A DNA stretch of 64,000 nucleotides from Phyllobacterium bourgognense (GTDB lineage Bacteria > Pseudomonadota > Alphaproteobacteria > Rhizobiales > Rhizobiaceae), in NCBI RefSeq assembly GCF_003337575.1, contig NZ_QPJM01000015.1, positions 1 to 64,000 of the forward strand, written 5' to 3'. Under the pieces are notes generated by a model. That model was not told the DNA's origin. It worked only from the letters and a program-made list of their open reading frames with translations, and searched no databases. Every line of letters begins with the position of its first letter. Positions within the stretch are counted from its first letter, which is position 1. A program made the translations under genes and the position numbers. Shown here piece by piece: positions 38,862 to 48,826 of this stretch.

Positions 38862-39584
38862 TTATCGTTTATTGGTTCTGCGCCATTGATCGAAAACTTT
38901 CAAATTGTTGAGGTCTGTCGGCGGGTAAAGGCCGATGATGGATTTTCCGGCTTGGACGAGTTCCAGAACGAAGTCCTCGTACGCTGTCATCTCCACCGCC
39001 TCCTCTGCGAGCTCGGTGGCTAGATGTGCGGGGATAATCACAGCGCCCTCACCATCGCCAACGACGATATCGCCGGGCCAGACTGCCACATCTCCACAGC
39101 CAATGGGAACATTGATATCGATCGCTTGATGGAGTGTGAGATTCGTCGGTGCGGAGGGACGGTGATGATATGCCGAAAAGGCAAGGGTGGCTATTTCCGG
39201 AGAATCCCGAAATCCGCCATCGGTTACTATGCCTTCGACACCTCGTTGCATCAGGCGAGTGATCAGTATTGACCCAGCCGATGCGGCTCTCGCATCCTTG
39301 CGGCTGTCGATAACAAGCACAGCTCCCGGCGGGCATTCCTCGATGGCCCTGCGCTGGGGATGCGCGGGGTCGCGGAAAACAGACAACTGGTTGAGGTCTT
39401 CACGAGCAGGTATATAGCGAAGCGTAAATGCCTCGCCCACCATATTGTGCTCCGATCGTCCAACGGGCCTTACGTCCTGGATAAACTGATTGCGCAAGCC
39501 TCGTTTGAACAGTGCAGTGCAAAGTGTGGCGGTGCTCACGCGGCGCAATTTCTCACGCATTTCAGATGTTAGGGCAGGGGTCAT
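38862..39584 (-). CDS. RraA-like protein / 4-carboxy-4-hydroxy-2-oxoadipate aldolase-type enzyme
   Basis: A 240-residue RraA-superfamily protein. Start at 39584 (MTPALTSEMREKL) with AGAGAGC upstream. Core motifs GEAFTLRYIPA, GAVLVIDSRKD, SILITRLMQRGVEGIVTDGGFRD (metal-binding GG-RD) and GDIVVGDGEGAVIIP. In sugar-acid operons such members act as aldolases or dehydratases/decarboxylases on 2-oxo acids rather than RNase E inhibitors. Located 29 bases downstream of a glucarate-dehydratase-like gene on the same strand, so it probably cleaves the 2-keto-3-deoxy acid product. That step is inferred. Confidence 0.88.
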   Translation of the reverse strand: MTPALTSEMREKLRRVSTATLCTALFKRGLRNQFIQDVRPVGRSEHNMVGEAFTLRYIPAREDLNQLSVFRDPAHPQRRAIEECPPGAVLVIDSRKDARAASAGSILITRLMQRGVEGIVTDGGFRDSPEIATLAFSAYHHRPSAPTNLTLHQAIDINVPIGCGDVAVWPGDIVVGDGEGAVIIPAHLATELAEEAVEMTAYEDFVLELVQAGKSIIGLYPPTDLNNLKVFDQWRRTNKR

Positions 39585-39613
39585 GATGATGCTCTCTTGA
39601 TTAAATACATTGA

Positions 39614-40861
39614 TTACCAACGTGGAACGCGGCGCTCATATGTGGGATCGAATTGCTGCATATAGAGGGTGTCGTTGCGGTCGATCATCCCCGCACTGTC
39701 ATAAAGATCAGCCAGTTTACGGAGTTTCCGGCGATCGATCGACACACCAAGTCCAGGCTTGCCAGACACCTCAAGATTGCCGTCGGCAAAACGGAATGGA
39801 TCGCCCTCAATGATGTCAGTGTCGGTCCATGGATAATGTGTATCGCAGGCGAAATTCAGGTTGGGCGTTGCTGCCGCCAAATGCGTCATCGCTGCCAGGG
39901 TAATGCCGAGGTGAGAATTTGAATGCATGGAGACCTGCATCCCAAAGGCTTCGCACAGTTTCGCCAAATGCGTGGACGCACGCAGGCCACCCCAATAATG
40001 GTGGTCCGACAAGACAATCTTCACTGCATCTCGGCGTACCGCCTCGGCCAGATGGTCGAATTCCAGGACAACCATGTTCGTTGCCAGTGGAATATTGCAG
40101 GAGCGCGCTACCTCCGCCATCGCCTCCATACCAAGAACCGGATCTTCGAGATATTCGAGGACACCTTCGAGTTTTCGAGCGACATGAATCGCGGTAGCGA
40201 CCGTCCATCCGCCATTTGGGTCGATGCGAAGAGGATGGCTCGGAAACGCCGCACGCAGATGCAGCATCGTTTCAATCTCGACGTCCGGCTCGAGAACACC
40301 ACCCTTTAGCTTCAAGGACTTGAATCCATACTGGTCGACAAAGCGTCTTGCCTCCCCGACCATGGCCGCAGGGGTCATCACTTCACCCCAATCGTCGGGT
40401 TCCTCGCCGATGTGAGCCGCGAACTTATAAAAGAGATAGGCGCTGAAGGGCACGCTCGCCCGAACCGGTCCCCCCAGAAGATCGACCACGGGACGACCGA
40501 GGATTTTACCTTGGATGTCCAGGCAGGCGACCTCATAAGCGCTGGCCACAACATCCGTCAGCTTGTGGTCCGCAACGGCGGTCTTCGCATTAATGCCTCC
40601 GCCGTTTGGAAGAGCGTTCCAAACCCGCTTCTTCAAATCGTGCAGATGAAAGGGGTCAAGACCGACCAAGTTTGCGGCGGCTTCACGAAGCCCGGTAAGC
40701 GCTTTGATGCTACCGTAACTCTCGCCAAGGCCCACGGTGCCGTCATCACAAACGAGCTCGATGATCGTTCTCAGCGCATATGGCTGATGCACCCCTTTGC
40801 AATTGAGAAGCGGTTTGTCCGGTATGGCCACAGGGGTCAGTTGAATATTTTCGATACGCAT
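39614..40861 (-). CDS. Glucarate dehydratase-like enolase-superfamily enzyme
   Basis: A 415-residue mandelate racemase/muconate-lactonising-type enzyme, closest in pattern to glucarate dehydratase. It has the capping domain (GLGESYGS), the base-bearing KxK (SLKLKGG), metal ligands in RIDPNGGW, EYLEDPV and ATNMVV, and the C-terminal MHSNSHLGI, which parallels the HSNNH segment of GlucD. It likely dehydrates an aldarate or sugar acid to a 2-keto-3-deoxy acid. The start at 40861 follows AGGTGG. Divergent from the GntR gene. Confidence 0.9.
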   Translation of the reverse strand: MRIENIQLTPVAIPDKPLLNCKGVHQPYALRTIIELVCDDGTVGLGESYGSIKALTGLREAAANLVGLDPFHLHDLKKRVWNALPNGGGINAKTAVADHKLTDVVASAYEVACLDIQGKILGRPVVDLLGGPVRASVPFSAYLFYKFAAHIGEEPDDWGEVMTPAAMVGEARRFVDQYGFKSLKLKGGVLEPDVEIETMLHLRAAFPSHPLRIDPNGGWTVATAIHVARKLEGVLEYLEDPVLGMEAMAEVARSCNIPLATNMVVLEFDHLAEAVRRDAVKIVLSDHHYWGGLRASTHLAKLCEAFGMQVSMHSNSHLGITLAAMTHLAAATPNLNFACDTHYPWTDTDIIEGDPFRFADGNLEVSGKPGLGVSIDRRKLRKLADLYDSAGMIDRNDTLYMQQFDPTYERRVPRW

Positions 40862-40890
40862 TGAATCCACCTAGATTGATATGGCAGATT

Positions 40891-40915
40891 ATTACACTTG
40901 CATATTACAATTGCA
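40891..40915. promoter_or_regulatory. Tandem repeat in the divergent promoter, candidate GntR operator
   Basis: ATTACACTTGCA and ATTACAATTGCA lie in tandem, offset 13 bases, between the divergent enolase and GntR genes. Position fits an operator for the adjacent GntR protein; binding is inferred. Confidence 0.5.
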
Positions 40916-40949
40916 ATGTGATATCTCAGATTCATAACGGAGATACCAG

Positions 40950-41711
40950 ATGACTGCCGACGATAGATTGGATGACATTCTCAATCCTGCTTTGTTGATG
41001 GGGGAGGGCAATCTTGTCACGCAGGTCCACCGCACCTTACGGACAGCAATCGTCCAAGTTCGGTTGCGTCCTGGAGCCGCACTTTCGGAAAAGGACATTG
41101 CGCGTTGCCTTAACGTCAGCAAGACCCCAATCCGCGAAGCCTTGATACGGCTGGTAGAGGAGCGCCTTGTCACCGTGGTGCCCAAAAGCGGAACCAGGGT
41201 GGCCCCTATCAATATTGAACGGTTCCGGGAGGGCTGTTTTGCCCGCCTGCATATCGAAGTGGCTGCGGTCGCCCAAGCGGCAGCTCTTCGGTCAGACGAA
41301 GACATCATACGCATGAAGGCAAACCTGTCACGGCAGCGCGAGGCCTTGGACAATGAGGCCTATTGGGAGTTCTTTTTATGTGACGAGCAGTTTCACGCGC
41401 TTATTCTCAAAGCTGCAGGACTGAAAGGGCTGGTCCCGATCATGGAAGTCGCCAAGGTTGAAGTCGACCGCATTCGTAGCTTGAAGAACCGCCTCGGCGT
41501 TCGGCGTACCGAAACGGTCATTGGTCAGCACGAGGAAATAGTCGACGCCATTGCTGCACGTGATCCGGGCCGCGCCTCGGCCGCGATCCGCAATCATCTG
41601 GGTGAAGTCGACAAGCGCATCTGGGAGCTTGGTGAGGACCATGCGCTATGGAGCTACATTGAATCGGTGAGCCGTCCTCAACCAAAAACGCAAATCGGTA
41701 TCGTTGGATAA
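40950..41711 (+). CDS. GntR-family regulator (FCD/FadR subfamily)
   Basis: A 253-residue transcription factor. An N-terminal winged helix ([40 protein letters not shown], about residues 28-85) and an all-helical FCD ligand domain with metal-type His/Asp residues ([31 protein letters not shown]). It is transcribed divergently from the dehydratase and in line with the SDR and ABC genes; probably a repressor relieved by a sugar acid intermediate. Confidence 0.92.
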   Translation: MTADDRLDDILNPALLMGEGNLVTQVHRTLRTAIVQVRLRPGAALSEKDIARCLNVSKTPIREALIRLVEERLVTVVPKSGTRVAPINIERFREGCFARLHIEVAAVAQAAALRSDEDIIRMKANLSRQREALDNEAYWEFFLCDEQFHALILKAAGLKGLVPIMEVAKVEVDRIRSLKNRLGVRRTETVIGQHEEIVDAIAARDPGRASAAIRNHLGEVDKRIWELGEDHALWSYIESVSRPQPKTQIGIVG

Positions 41712-41737
41712 GAAATCTCTCCGAAGGAATGAAAATA

Positions 41738-42484
41738 ATGTGCAAGAACAAGACCGCAATCGTCGCCGGTGGCGCTCGTGATATTGGCCGCGCCTGTGCC
41801 GTGAGGATGGCAGCAAGTGGCGCCAAAGTCGCCATTCTTTATAATTCCAGTGAGAAAGCTGCCTTTGATACGATCGACGAAATAACGGGGTTTGGCGGCT
41901 TGGCAGTCGCTATTCGCGCCGACCTGACCAAGCAGTCCGAAGTCGATCATGCAGTTGAGGAGACCCAAAAAAACTTCGGTCCCCGCATCGACATCCTCCA
42001 GTTTGTCACCGGCGGTCTCGTCGCACGCAAGAGCGTGCCTGAAATGGACGCGGAATTCTGGCATCAGGTGCTGGACCTCAACCTCACCTCATTATTTCTT
42101 ATGGTAAAGGCAGTCCTTCCGCATATGGGTGAGGGGGGCTCCATCGTAACATTCGCGTCGCAGGCCGGGCGCGACGGAGGCGGGCCGGGAGCGCTTGCCT
42201 ACGCGACCTCGAAGGGCGGGGTGATGAGCTTTACCCGAGGACTGGCCAAAGAGATCGGTCCGAATATCCGTGTCAACGCACTCTGTCCCGGAATGATCGA
42301 CACCACCTTTCACGACAAGTTCACCAAATCTCAAGTGCGCGGCCGCGTCGCCGGAGCGACGGCTTTGAAGCGTGAGGGGACATCTGCGGAGGTGGCGGAA
42401 TTCGCCGCGTGGCTTTCGTCCGATGCTGCCAGCTACGTCACGGGAGGATGTTTCGACATCAATGGCGGCGTGCTCTTTTCCTAA
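41738..42484 (+). CDS. Short-chain dehydrogenase/reductase
   Basis: A 248-residue classical SDR. Cofactor motif [11 protein letters not shown], catalytic Ser in [13 protein letters not shown] (YxxxK), and PGMIDT; C-terminal [12 protein letters not shown]. Start at 41738 because AAGGA sits nine bases upstream; the ATG at 41729 abuts the Shine-Dalgarno sequence. The NAG motif is replaced by TGG (QFVTGGLV), which is unusual. Probable oxidation or reduction of a sugar or sugar acid feeding the dehydratase. Confidence 0.9.
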   Translation: MCKNKTAIVAGGARDIGRACAVRMAASGAKVAILYNSSEKAAFDTIDEITGFGGLAVAIRADLTKQSEVDHAVEETQKNFGPRIDILQFVTGGLVARKSVPEMDAEFWHQVLDLNLTSLFLMVKAVLPHMGEGGSIVTFASQAGRDGGGPGALAYATSKGGVMSFTRGLAKEIGPNIRVNALCPGMIDTTFHDKFTKSQVRGRVAGATALKREGTSAEVAEFAAWLSSDAASYVTGGCFDINGGVLFS

Positions 42485-42510
42485 CAAACGACGATCGGGA
42501 GGATCGAACA

Positions 42511-44112
42511 ATGAATATCAAACTGAAACTTGCGTCGGTGGCAATTGCCTCGCTACTTGCTGCAACACCCATTGCGGTGAACGCCGAGACACCCAAGGAC
42601 CAATTGATCATAGGGCTGTCAATGACAAACCTTTTGACGATGGACCCGGCGGAGGCAGTCGAAACCGAATCCTTTGACGTTCTCAACAATCTCTATGACC
42701 GGCTAATCGAGATGGATCCGCTAACGCCGAGCAAAATCGTTCCGGGTCTCGCAGAGAAATGGACAATCGCGGAAGACGGAACAATCACGTTCAACCTCCG
42801 GTCAGACGCAAAGTTTCATTCCGGAAATCCGGTTACATCTGCAGATGTATTGTGGTCGCTGAAGCGCGTGATGAAGCTGAATCGCGGGCCGGCGTCATTC
42901 TTGCGTGAGATAGGCTACTCAGCTGAAGTGTTGGACGCCTCCCTTTCCGCACCCGATGCGCACACCGTCGTGCTCAAGCCGTCTGCCAAAATCAATCCCG
43001 AGATCATTCTGTTTACACTCGCGCGAACGGTAGGCAATATTATCGACAGCAAGACTGTGCTGGAAAACCAATCCAACGGCGACCTGGGAAAAGCTTGGTT
43101 GACCAACAACTCCGCCGGATCGGGCCCTTTCGTGCTCAAGCGCTGGAACGCCAACGATTCCGTGATCCTCGACCGCAACGCCTCATACTGGCGCGGAGAG
43201 CCCGAACTGAAGCGGGTCGTCATCCGCCATATGCCTGAATCGCAAAGCCAGCGCCTTCAAATTGAAAACGGAGACCTTGATGTGGCGCGCTCGCTTTCTG
43301 CAACGGACCTCAAGGCGCTTGCAACCAATGAAACTGTGAAGATCCAGAAAGTTGCAAGCGGTGGGTTTTACTATCTTGCTGTCAGCACCGCTGATCCGGT
43401 TTTCTCCAAACCCGAAATACGGGCAATCTTGCCGTATCTCATCGACTATGAGGGGATGCAAACAGCGGTTATCGGCGATTATGGATCCGCGCGGCAGGTC
43501 CCCGTTCCCGCCGACTATCCAGGCGCGATTGCTGATCCAGGCTATAAACCCGACATTGCCAAGGCCAAGGCGCTTTTGACGAAAGCTGGATACCCTGACG
43601 GCTTCAGCACAAGCATGCTCGTTTTGTCGGACTCTCCGTTCGTAGAGATTGCAACGGCGCTCCAGGGCACCCTCGGACAGGCGGGTATCAAGGTGGACAT
43701 CAACCAAGGCAACGGTACACAGGTCTACGGGAAGATGAGAGATCGCCAGTTCTCCATGATCGTGGGGAGAAGCGGCGGACAAATGCCTAACGTGCTAGGG
43801 GCAATTCAGGCCTATACCAGTAATTTCGATAATGGACCGAAAAGCACACAGACGGCCAGTCTGGCTTGGCGCACCTCGTGGGACATTCCTGAATTGACCG
43901 CCCTTACTGCACAGGCAAGGGCTGAGCTCAACGAAACCAAGCGCCTCGAGCTTTATCAGCAAATACAGGAAAAATTCCTGAGTTCAACGCCGCCGCTCTT
44001 GGCGATCGCTGCAGCAACACAGCCCAGCGCCATACGCGCCAACGTCGAGGGCCTTGTTGATCAGCAGGCCCGTTCGCCAAGCTGGTATTACGTCAAAAAG
44101 ACCTCAGAATAG
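42511..44112 (+). CDS. ABC transporter substrate-binding protein (family 5, peptide type)
   Basis: A 533-residue periplasmic solute receptor. Signal peptide (residues 1-26, ending VNAE) and SBP_bac_5 fold: TMDPAEAVETESFDVLNNLYDRLIE, LAEKWTIAEDGTITFNLRSDAKFHSG, GSGPFVLKRW, DLDVARSL. Family members bind oligopeptides, nickel, opines or oligosaccharides. Located between the SDR and two permease genes. Because the neighbouring enzymes act on sugar acids, a sugar-acid conjugate or oligosaccharide ligand is plausible. Confidence 0.92.
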   Translation: MNIKLKLASVAIASLLAATPIAVNAETPKDQLIIGLSMTNLLTMDPAEAVETESFDVLNNLYDRLIEMDPLTPSKIVPGLAEKWTIAEDGTITFNLRSDAKFHSGNPVTSADVLWSLKRVMKLNRGPASFLREIGYSAEVLDASLSAPDAHTVVLKPSAKINPEIILFTLARTVGNIIDSKTVLENQSNGDLGKAWLTNNSAGSGPFVLKRWNANDSVILDRNASYWRGEPELKRVVIRHMPESQSQRLQIENGDLDVARSLSATDLKALATNETVKIQKVASGGFYYLAVSTADPVFSKPEIRAILPYLIDYEGMQTAVIGDYGSARQVPVPADYPGAIADPGYKPDIAKAKALLTKAGYPDGFSTSMLVLSDSPFVEIATALQGTLGQAGIKVDINQGNGTQVYGKMRDRQFSMIVGRSGGQMPNVLGAIQAYTSNFDNGPKSTQTASLAWRTSWDIPELTALTAQARAELNETKRLELYQQIQEKFLSSTPPLLAIAAATQPSAIRANVEGLVDQQARSPSWYYVKKTSE

Positions 44113-44125
44113 TTCGGGACAAATC

Positions 44126-45187
44126 ATGTTATTAAAAGCCGCCATGGCTCCGGAAGGGGTGGGCTACCGGGCCGCCAGCCTTGTCAAGACAATGCTGGGG
44201 CCGCTGGTCAGTGTCCTTGCAGCTTTCCTTGGTTTGATGATCATTATCTTCTTTATTGGTCGTGTGCTTCCCATTGATCCCGTTCTGACGATTGTCGGCG
44301 ACCAAGCGGACGCGCAGACCTATCAACAAGTCTCCCACGAACTTGGACTCGACCGCCCGCTGATCCAGCAATTTTCGATTTTCGTATCGAACGCCGTAGC
44401 GGGCGATTTCGGACGGGCGCGGCTTACGGGAAACCTGGTCCTGTCAGATCTGATCAAAGTCTTTCCTGCAACGATAGAGCTTGCAACAACAGGTATTGTG
44501 ATAGGAGCTTTGCTGGGCATACCCCTGGGCGTCATCGCTGCCGTGAACAGAGGCCGGGCGACGGATAGCATTTTGCGGATCGTCATGCTGATGGGGCATT
44601 CCACCCCGATCTTCTGGCTGGGGTTGATGGGGCTCTTGCTTTTCTATGCCGCTCTGCACTGGGTCGGCGGTTCCGGGCAATTGAGCCTTTACAATCTGGA
44701 TATTGTACCGCGAACAACCGGATTCATAACGGTCGATGCGTTGCTGGCCGGAGATATGGAGGTCTTCTGGGATGCAGTGAACCATCTGATCCTGCCCGCC
44801 AGCATTTTGGGATATAGCTCCACCGCATTTATAGCCCGCATGACGCGCAGTTTCATGCTTGAACAGCTGCCGCAGGAATATATCATTGCAGCGCGCGTCA
44901 AGGGGCTTTCCGCGCGACAGGTCATTTGGGGACATGCATTCCGCAATATCCGCGTCCAGTTGCTCACAGTTCTGGCGCTGGCCTATGGCGGATTGCTTGA
45001 AGGAACCGTCCTTGTCGAGTCCGTGTTCGCCTGGCCGGGGCTTGGGCAGTATTTTACCAATGCCCTGCTCATCGGCGACATGAACGCCGTCATGGCTGCG
45101 ACGTTGCTTATCGGGGTCATCTTCCTCGGATTGAACCTTCTCAGCGACATTCTCTATCGCCTGCTCGATCCAAGGACCCGCCAATGA
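44126..45187 (+). CDS. ABC transporter permease, DppB type
   Basis: A 353-residue inner-membrane permease with about six helices. N-terminal LGLDRPLIQQFSIFVSNAVAGDFG is characteristic of DppB/OppB. The EAA loop is present (EYIIAARVKGLSARQVIWGHAFRN). ATGA overlap with the next permease gene. Confidence 0.93.
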   Translation: MLLKAAMAPEGVGYRAASLVKTMLGPLVSVLAAFLGLMIIIFFIGRVLPIDPVLTIVGDQADAQTYQQVSHELGLDRPLIQQFSIFVSNAVAGDFGRARLTGNLVLSDLIKVFPATIELATTGIVIGALLGIPLGVIAAVNRGRATDSILRIVMLMGHSTPIFWLGLMGLLLFYAALHWVGGSGQLSLYNLDIVPRTTGFITVDALLAGDMEVFWDAVNHLILPASILGYSSTAFIARMTRSFMLEQLPQEYIIAARVKGLSARQVIWGHAFRNIRVQLLTVLALAYGGLLEGTVLVESVFAWPGLGQYFTNALLIGDMNAVMAATLLIGVIFLGLNLLSDILYRLLDPRTRQ

Positions 45188-46077
45188 CGATTGCCACAAA
45201 TGCTATTGCGTCCGCAGGTTCCTCCAAGCTCGCGCGTTCGATGCAGCTGCTTCTCAATTTCTGGAAAATGTTCCGAACCGACCTGCCAGGGGTCGTTGGT
45301 CTGGCGGTTATTCTTGTGCTCATCCTTCTGGCCACCGCCGCACCCATCCTTGCTCCTTTCGATCCTTATCTGCAGTCGCTTGGTTCCGTCTTGCAACCGC
45401 CGAGTTGGGAGCATTGGGCAGGCACTGACGAGCTTGGGCGCGACATTCTCAGCAGGCTGCTCTTCGGTGCCCGAACCACCTTGCTCATTGTCATTTCGGT
45501 GTCTCTCCTCATCGCGCCAATAGGATTGTGCATAGGGGTGTGTTCCGGTTATTTCGGCGGCTGGGTGGACAAGGTCCTTATGCGAACAGTCGATATTTTC
45601 CTTGCGTTGCCATCTTTAGTGCTGGCGCTGGCTTTTGTTGCAGCGCTCGGCGCGGGCGCGGAAAACGCAGTCCTTGCCATGGCGTTCACCGCCTGGCCGC
45701 CCATCGCCAGGCTTGCCCGGGCAGAGACACTCAGTATCCGTTCATCCGATTTCATATCGGCAGCCCGGATGTACGGTGCTTCGCCGCTCCGTATCATTTT
45801 CCGGCATATCGTTCCACTTTGCCTTCCGTCCATTGTCGTGCGGGTGACTCTGAGCATGGCCGGATTCATCTTGACGGCGGCCGGCCTCGGGTTTCTGGGA
45901 TTGGGCGCACAACCGCCAAGTGCCGAATGGGGTACGATGATTTCAACAGGCCGAAAAGTCATGATTGATCATTGGTGGGTCGCGGCTTTCCCCGGCATCG
46001 CAATCCTTATCACGAGCCTCTCATTCAATATGGTCGGCGATGCATTGCGCGACGCCATGGACCCAAGGACAAATTGA
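45184..46077 (+). CDS. ABC transporter permease, DppC type
   Basis: A 297-residue permease partner of the preceding gene. It shows HWAGTDELGRDILSRLLFGARTTL, diagnostic for DppC/OppC, and an EAA loop (DFISAARMYGASPLRIIFRHIVP). Ends three bases before the first ATPase gene. Confidence 0.93.
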   Translation: MTIATNAIASAGSSKLARSMQLLLNFWKMFRTDLPGVVGLAVILVLILLATAAPILAPFDPYLQSLGSVLQPPSWEHWAGTDELGRDILSRLLFGARTTLLIVISVSLLIAPIGLCIGVCSGYFGGWVDKVLMRTVDIFLALPSLVLALAFVAALGAGAENAVLAMAFTAWPPIARLARAETLSIRSSDFISAARMYGASPLRIIFRHIVPLCLPSIVVRVTLSMAGFILTAAGLGFLGLGAQPPSAEWGTMISTGRKVMIDHWWVAAFPGIAILITSLSFNMVGDALRDAMDPRTN

Positions 46078-46079
46078 CC

Positions 46080-46961
46080 ATGACAGGGCATCAAAAGCAT
46101 GACGCTGTGCCACTGCTTTCCGTAAGGGGGCTATGTGTCCGGTTTGGAAACGGTAACGAGGCGGTAGCCGCACTCAGAAATCTCTCGTTCGATCTTGGCA
46201 AGGAAAAGCTCGGCATCGTGGGAGAGTCGGGCTCCGGCAAGTCGACGCTCGGGAGGGCAATTTTGAAGTTGTTGCCTCGTATGGCCACCATATCCGCGGA
46301 CAGACTTGATTTTTGCGGTTCTGATATCGGCAAGGCAAGTGAAAGGCAAATGCTGCAAATACGCGGTTCCCAGATTGGTATGATCCTTCAAGATCCCAAA
46401 TATGCTCTCGACCCCACAATGAAGATCGGTCATCAAATTGGCGAAGCCGTCACATTGCACCTGGGAAAACGTGGCAAAGACAAGAAAACCCATATCCTGA
46501 AAATGCTCGACAGCGTAAAGATCAGGGATCCACAACGCGTCTATGAATTGTATCCCCACCAGATTTCGGGCGGCATGGGGCAGCGCATAATGATCGCAAT
46601 GACACTTGTCGCTCAACCCAAGATCATTATTGCTGATGAGCCAACGTCGGCTTTGGATGTAACAGTCCGCCGGCAGTTGCTTGAATTGCTTGATGAACTT
46701 GTAACCGCGCGTGGTATCGGGTTGATCTTCATTACGCATGATCTCGATTTGGCAGAAGGCTTTTGTGACCGCCTTTTGATCATGTATTCCGGACAAATTC
46801 TCGAGGAGCTTCCGGCCAGTTCGCTTAGCAACGCCAAACATCCCTATACAAGGGGACTGCTTGAGAGCATGCCCCGCCTTGAAGCACCGACAGAACGGCT
46901 GCCCGTTCTTGTCCGTGACCCCGCGTGGCAACGCGATGTGAATGGGAGCCTTTCGCAATGA
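46080..46961 (+). CDS. ABC transporter ATP-binding protein, DppD type
   Basis: A 293-residue ATPase. Walker A GESGSGKSTLGR, signature motif replaced in part (ISGGMGQRIMIAM), Walker B IIADEPTSALD, H-loop THD, and the C-terminal oligopeptide-transport region (HPYTRGLLESMPRLE). It pairs with the following ATPase to energise the two permeases. Confidence 0.93.
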   Translation: MTGHQKHDAVPLLSVRGLCVRFGNGNEAVAALRNLSFDLGKEKLGIVGESGSGKSTLGRAILKLLPRMATISADRLDFCGSDIGKASERQMLQIRGSQIGMILQDPKYALDPTMKIGHQIGEAVTLHLGKRGKDKKTHILKMLDSVKIRDPQRVYELYPHQISGGMGQRIMIAMTLVAQPKIIIADEPTSALDVTVRRQLLELLDELVTARGIGLIFITHDLDLAEGFCDRLLIMYSGQILEELPASSLSNAKHPYTRGLLESMPRLEAPTERLPVLVRDPAWQRDVNGSLSQ

Positions 46962-47710
46962 TCGAAATCGAAAACATCAGTCTAACCTATGGTCATGGGA
47001 AATCGGCCGTAAGACCATTGAACGGCGTCTCATGCAAGATCGAGAAGGGCGAGGCTTTCGGGATCGTCGGTGAGAGCGGTTGCGGAAAGTCCAGTCTTCT
47101 AAGGTGTATCGGTGGTCTCGAACGGGGCTGGGAGGGACGTATATCTATTGGTGGGTCTGAGATTTCACATTCCCGCAAGGCGCACGAAATGCGGGTTGTT
47201 CAAATGGTCTTCCAAGATCCATACGGGACTCTGCATCCACGCCACACGGTCGGAACCGCCTTGTTCGAACCATTGCGGGCACAAGGCATGCCTCGCTCTG
47301 TCGAGATAGTCGAAAAGGCGCTGTCCGACGTCGGACTCAGCCCATCGTTCCGCACACGCTACCCTCACCAATTATCTGGTGGTCAGCGCCAACGGGTTGC
47401 AATCGCCAGAGCACTGATAGTAGGGCCAGACGTTGTTTTGCTCGATGAACCCACTTCCGCGCTGGATGTTTCCGTCCAGGCCGAAATTCTCAATCTACTT
47501 TCCGAACTGCGCAAGTTGAAGAACCTGACATATATCCTTGTGAGTCACGATCTGGCTGTTACCGCCCACATGTGCAACCGCCTTGTGGTGATGAACAGTG
47601 GCAAGATCGTCGAGGAATTAACGGGGAATGATTTGCGCAACAACAACAACCATCATCCCTATACACGGGAACTTATCGAAAGCAGTCAGCGATACAAGAG
47701 AGCCGCCTGA
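46958..47710 (+). CDS. ABC transporter ATP-binding protein, DppF type
   Basis: A 250-residue ATPase with Walker A GESGCGKSSLLR, signature LSGGQRQRVAIARAL, Walker B VVLLDEPTSALD, and SHD. It lacks much of the C-terminal extension usual in DppF but has HHPYTREL. ATGA overlap with the preceding gene and a GGGAG ribosome-binding site. Last gene of the transporter operon. Confidence 0.93.
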   Translation: MIEIENISLTYGHGKSAVRPLNGVSCKIEKGEAFGIVGESGCGKSSLLRCIGGLERGWEGRISIGGSEISHSRKAHEMRVVQMVFQDPYGTLHPRHTVGTALFEPLRAQGMPRSVEIVEKALSDVGLSPSFRTRYPHQLSGGQRQRVAIARALIVGPDVVLLDEPTSALDVSVQAEILNLLSELRKLKNLTYILVSHDLAVTAHMCNRLVVMNSGKIVEELTGNDLRNNNNHHPYTRELIESSQRYKRAA

Positions 47711-47914
47711 TCGCATTGAGAATTCGGGGCCCCTCTACGCTTGGCGCAAACCAACGGCCGCTTCTGGCGGATATCGTTGAGCGGACATTCAGCCGTTCAT
47801 CCGAGAGCCAGAAGCAGCTCACCAATGGCAAACGGCGCATCTTAGCAGCTACACTTTCTGCACTGGACGAGCGGAGCCTTTGATCGCATAATTTTCGACT
47901 TGGGAGATCGTCCG

Positions 47915-48595
47915 ATGTCGAGCGACGGCTACAACCAATATTGCCCGGTGGCAAAAGCGTGCGAGGTACTGGAACCGCGTTGGACGCTTCTGCTGCTTTG
48001 CGAAATGTGGTCCGGGTCAACCCGCTTCAACGAAATTCGCCGAGGGGTTCCAGGCATGTCACCGTCCCTCATGTCAAAGCGGCTCAGGGAGATGGAGGCA
48101 AAGGGTCTCGTTGCCCGCACGGAAAATCCCTCGACCGGTGACATCAACTACACCACAACGACGGTTGCTGATGAGCTTGAACCGATCGTTTTGGAACTTG
48201 GCAAATGGGCGCACCGCAATGTCGATGCGGAGGTGACACTGGAAAACCTCGATGCGAAACTGTTGATGTGGAACATGCGTCGCAAGATCAATATCAACGC
48301 CTTGCCAGCCAGACGCAGCGTCATCGAATTCACTTATCCGGAACTGCCAAAAGACGAGCAAAATTTCTGGTTGATAGCGAAACCTGGAACGCCCGTTGAC
48401 CTGTGCTCGCTCGATCCTGGTCACGATGTCGATCTCTTTGTCTCCGCCGATCTGAAAGCCATGACGTCGGCCTGGATCGGCTGTTCCACTTTGAGAGCAG
48501 AGATATCGCGAGGCAAGATTTCATTGATCGGCGATATGTCGATCGCTGCATCCATCGACAGTTGGTTGGGGCGCAGCACATTTGCCGAGTGCTGA
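47915..48595 (+). CDS. HxlR-family regulator with C-terminal domain
   Basis: A 226-residue transcription factor. N-terminal HxlR winged helix (YCPVAKACEVLEPRWTLLLLCEMWSGSTRFNEIRRGVPGMSPSLMSKRLREME) and a C-terminal ~110-residue SCP2-like sterol-carrier-type domain. The start at 47915 has GGGAG eight bases upstream. It lies 231 bases upstream of the flavoprotein gene it may regulate; HxlR proteins often sense reactive electrophiles or quinones. Confidence 0.9.
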   Translation: MSSDGYNQYCPVAKACEVLEPRWTLLLLCEMWSGSTRFNEIRRGVPGMSPSLMSKRLREMEAKGLVARTENPSTGDINYTTTTVADELEPIVLELGKWAHRNVDAEVTLENLDAKLLMWNMRRKININALPARRSVIEFTYPELPKDEQNFWLIAKPGTPVDLCSLDPGHDVDLFVSADLKAMTSAWIGCSTLRAEISRGKISLIGDMSIAASIDSWLGRSTFAEC

Positions 48596-48826
48596 CCGTG
48601 GGCCTTCCGCTTTGACCGCTTCATAATCTGTACCTGTATCGCTACAGTTTCTGCACTGGCCTTAAGGCTCGTTTTGGCGAAGACTCCTCCATGCCCAAAC
48701 CCTTGATGCCACTGCAGCATCTATGGACCGCTTCCGGTCTGGTTTCGGCACAGGATCAACAGAAAGAGATGATGCCGGACGCCGCTGAGCTTCCGCACAG
48801 CATCCGGCTATGAAGGAGGAGATAGC

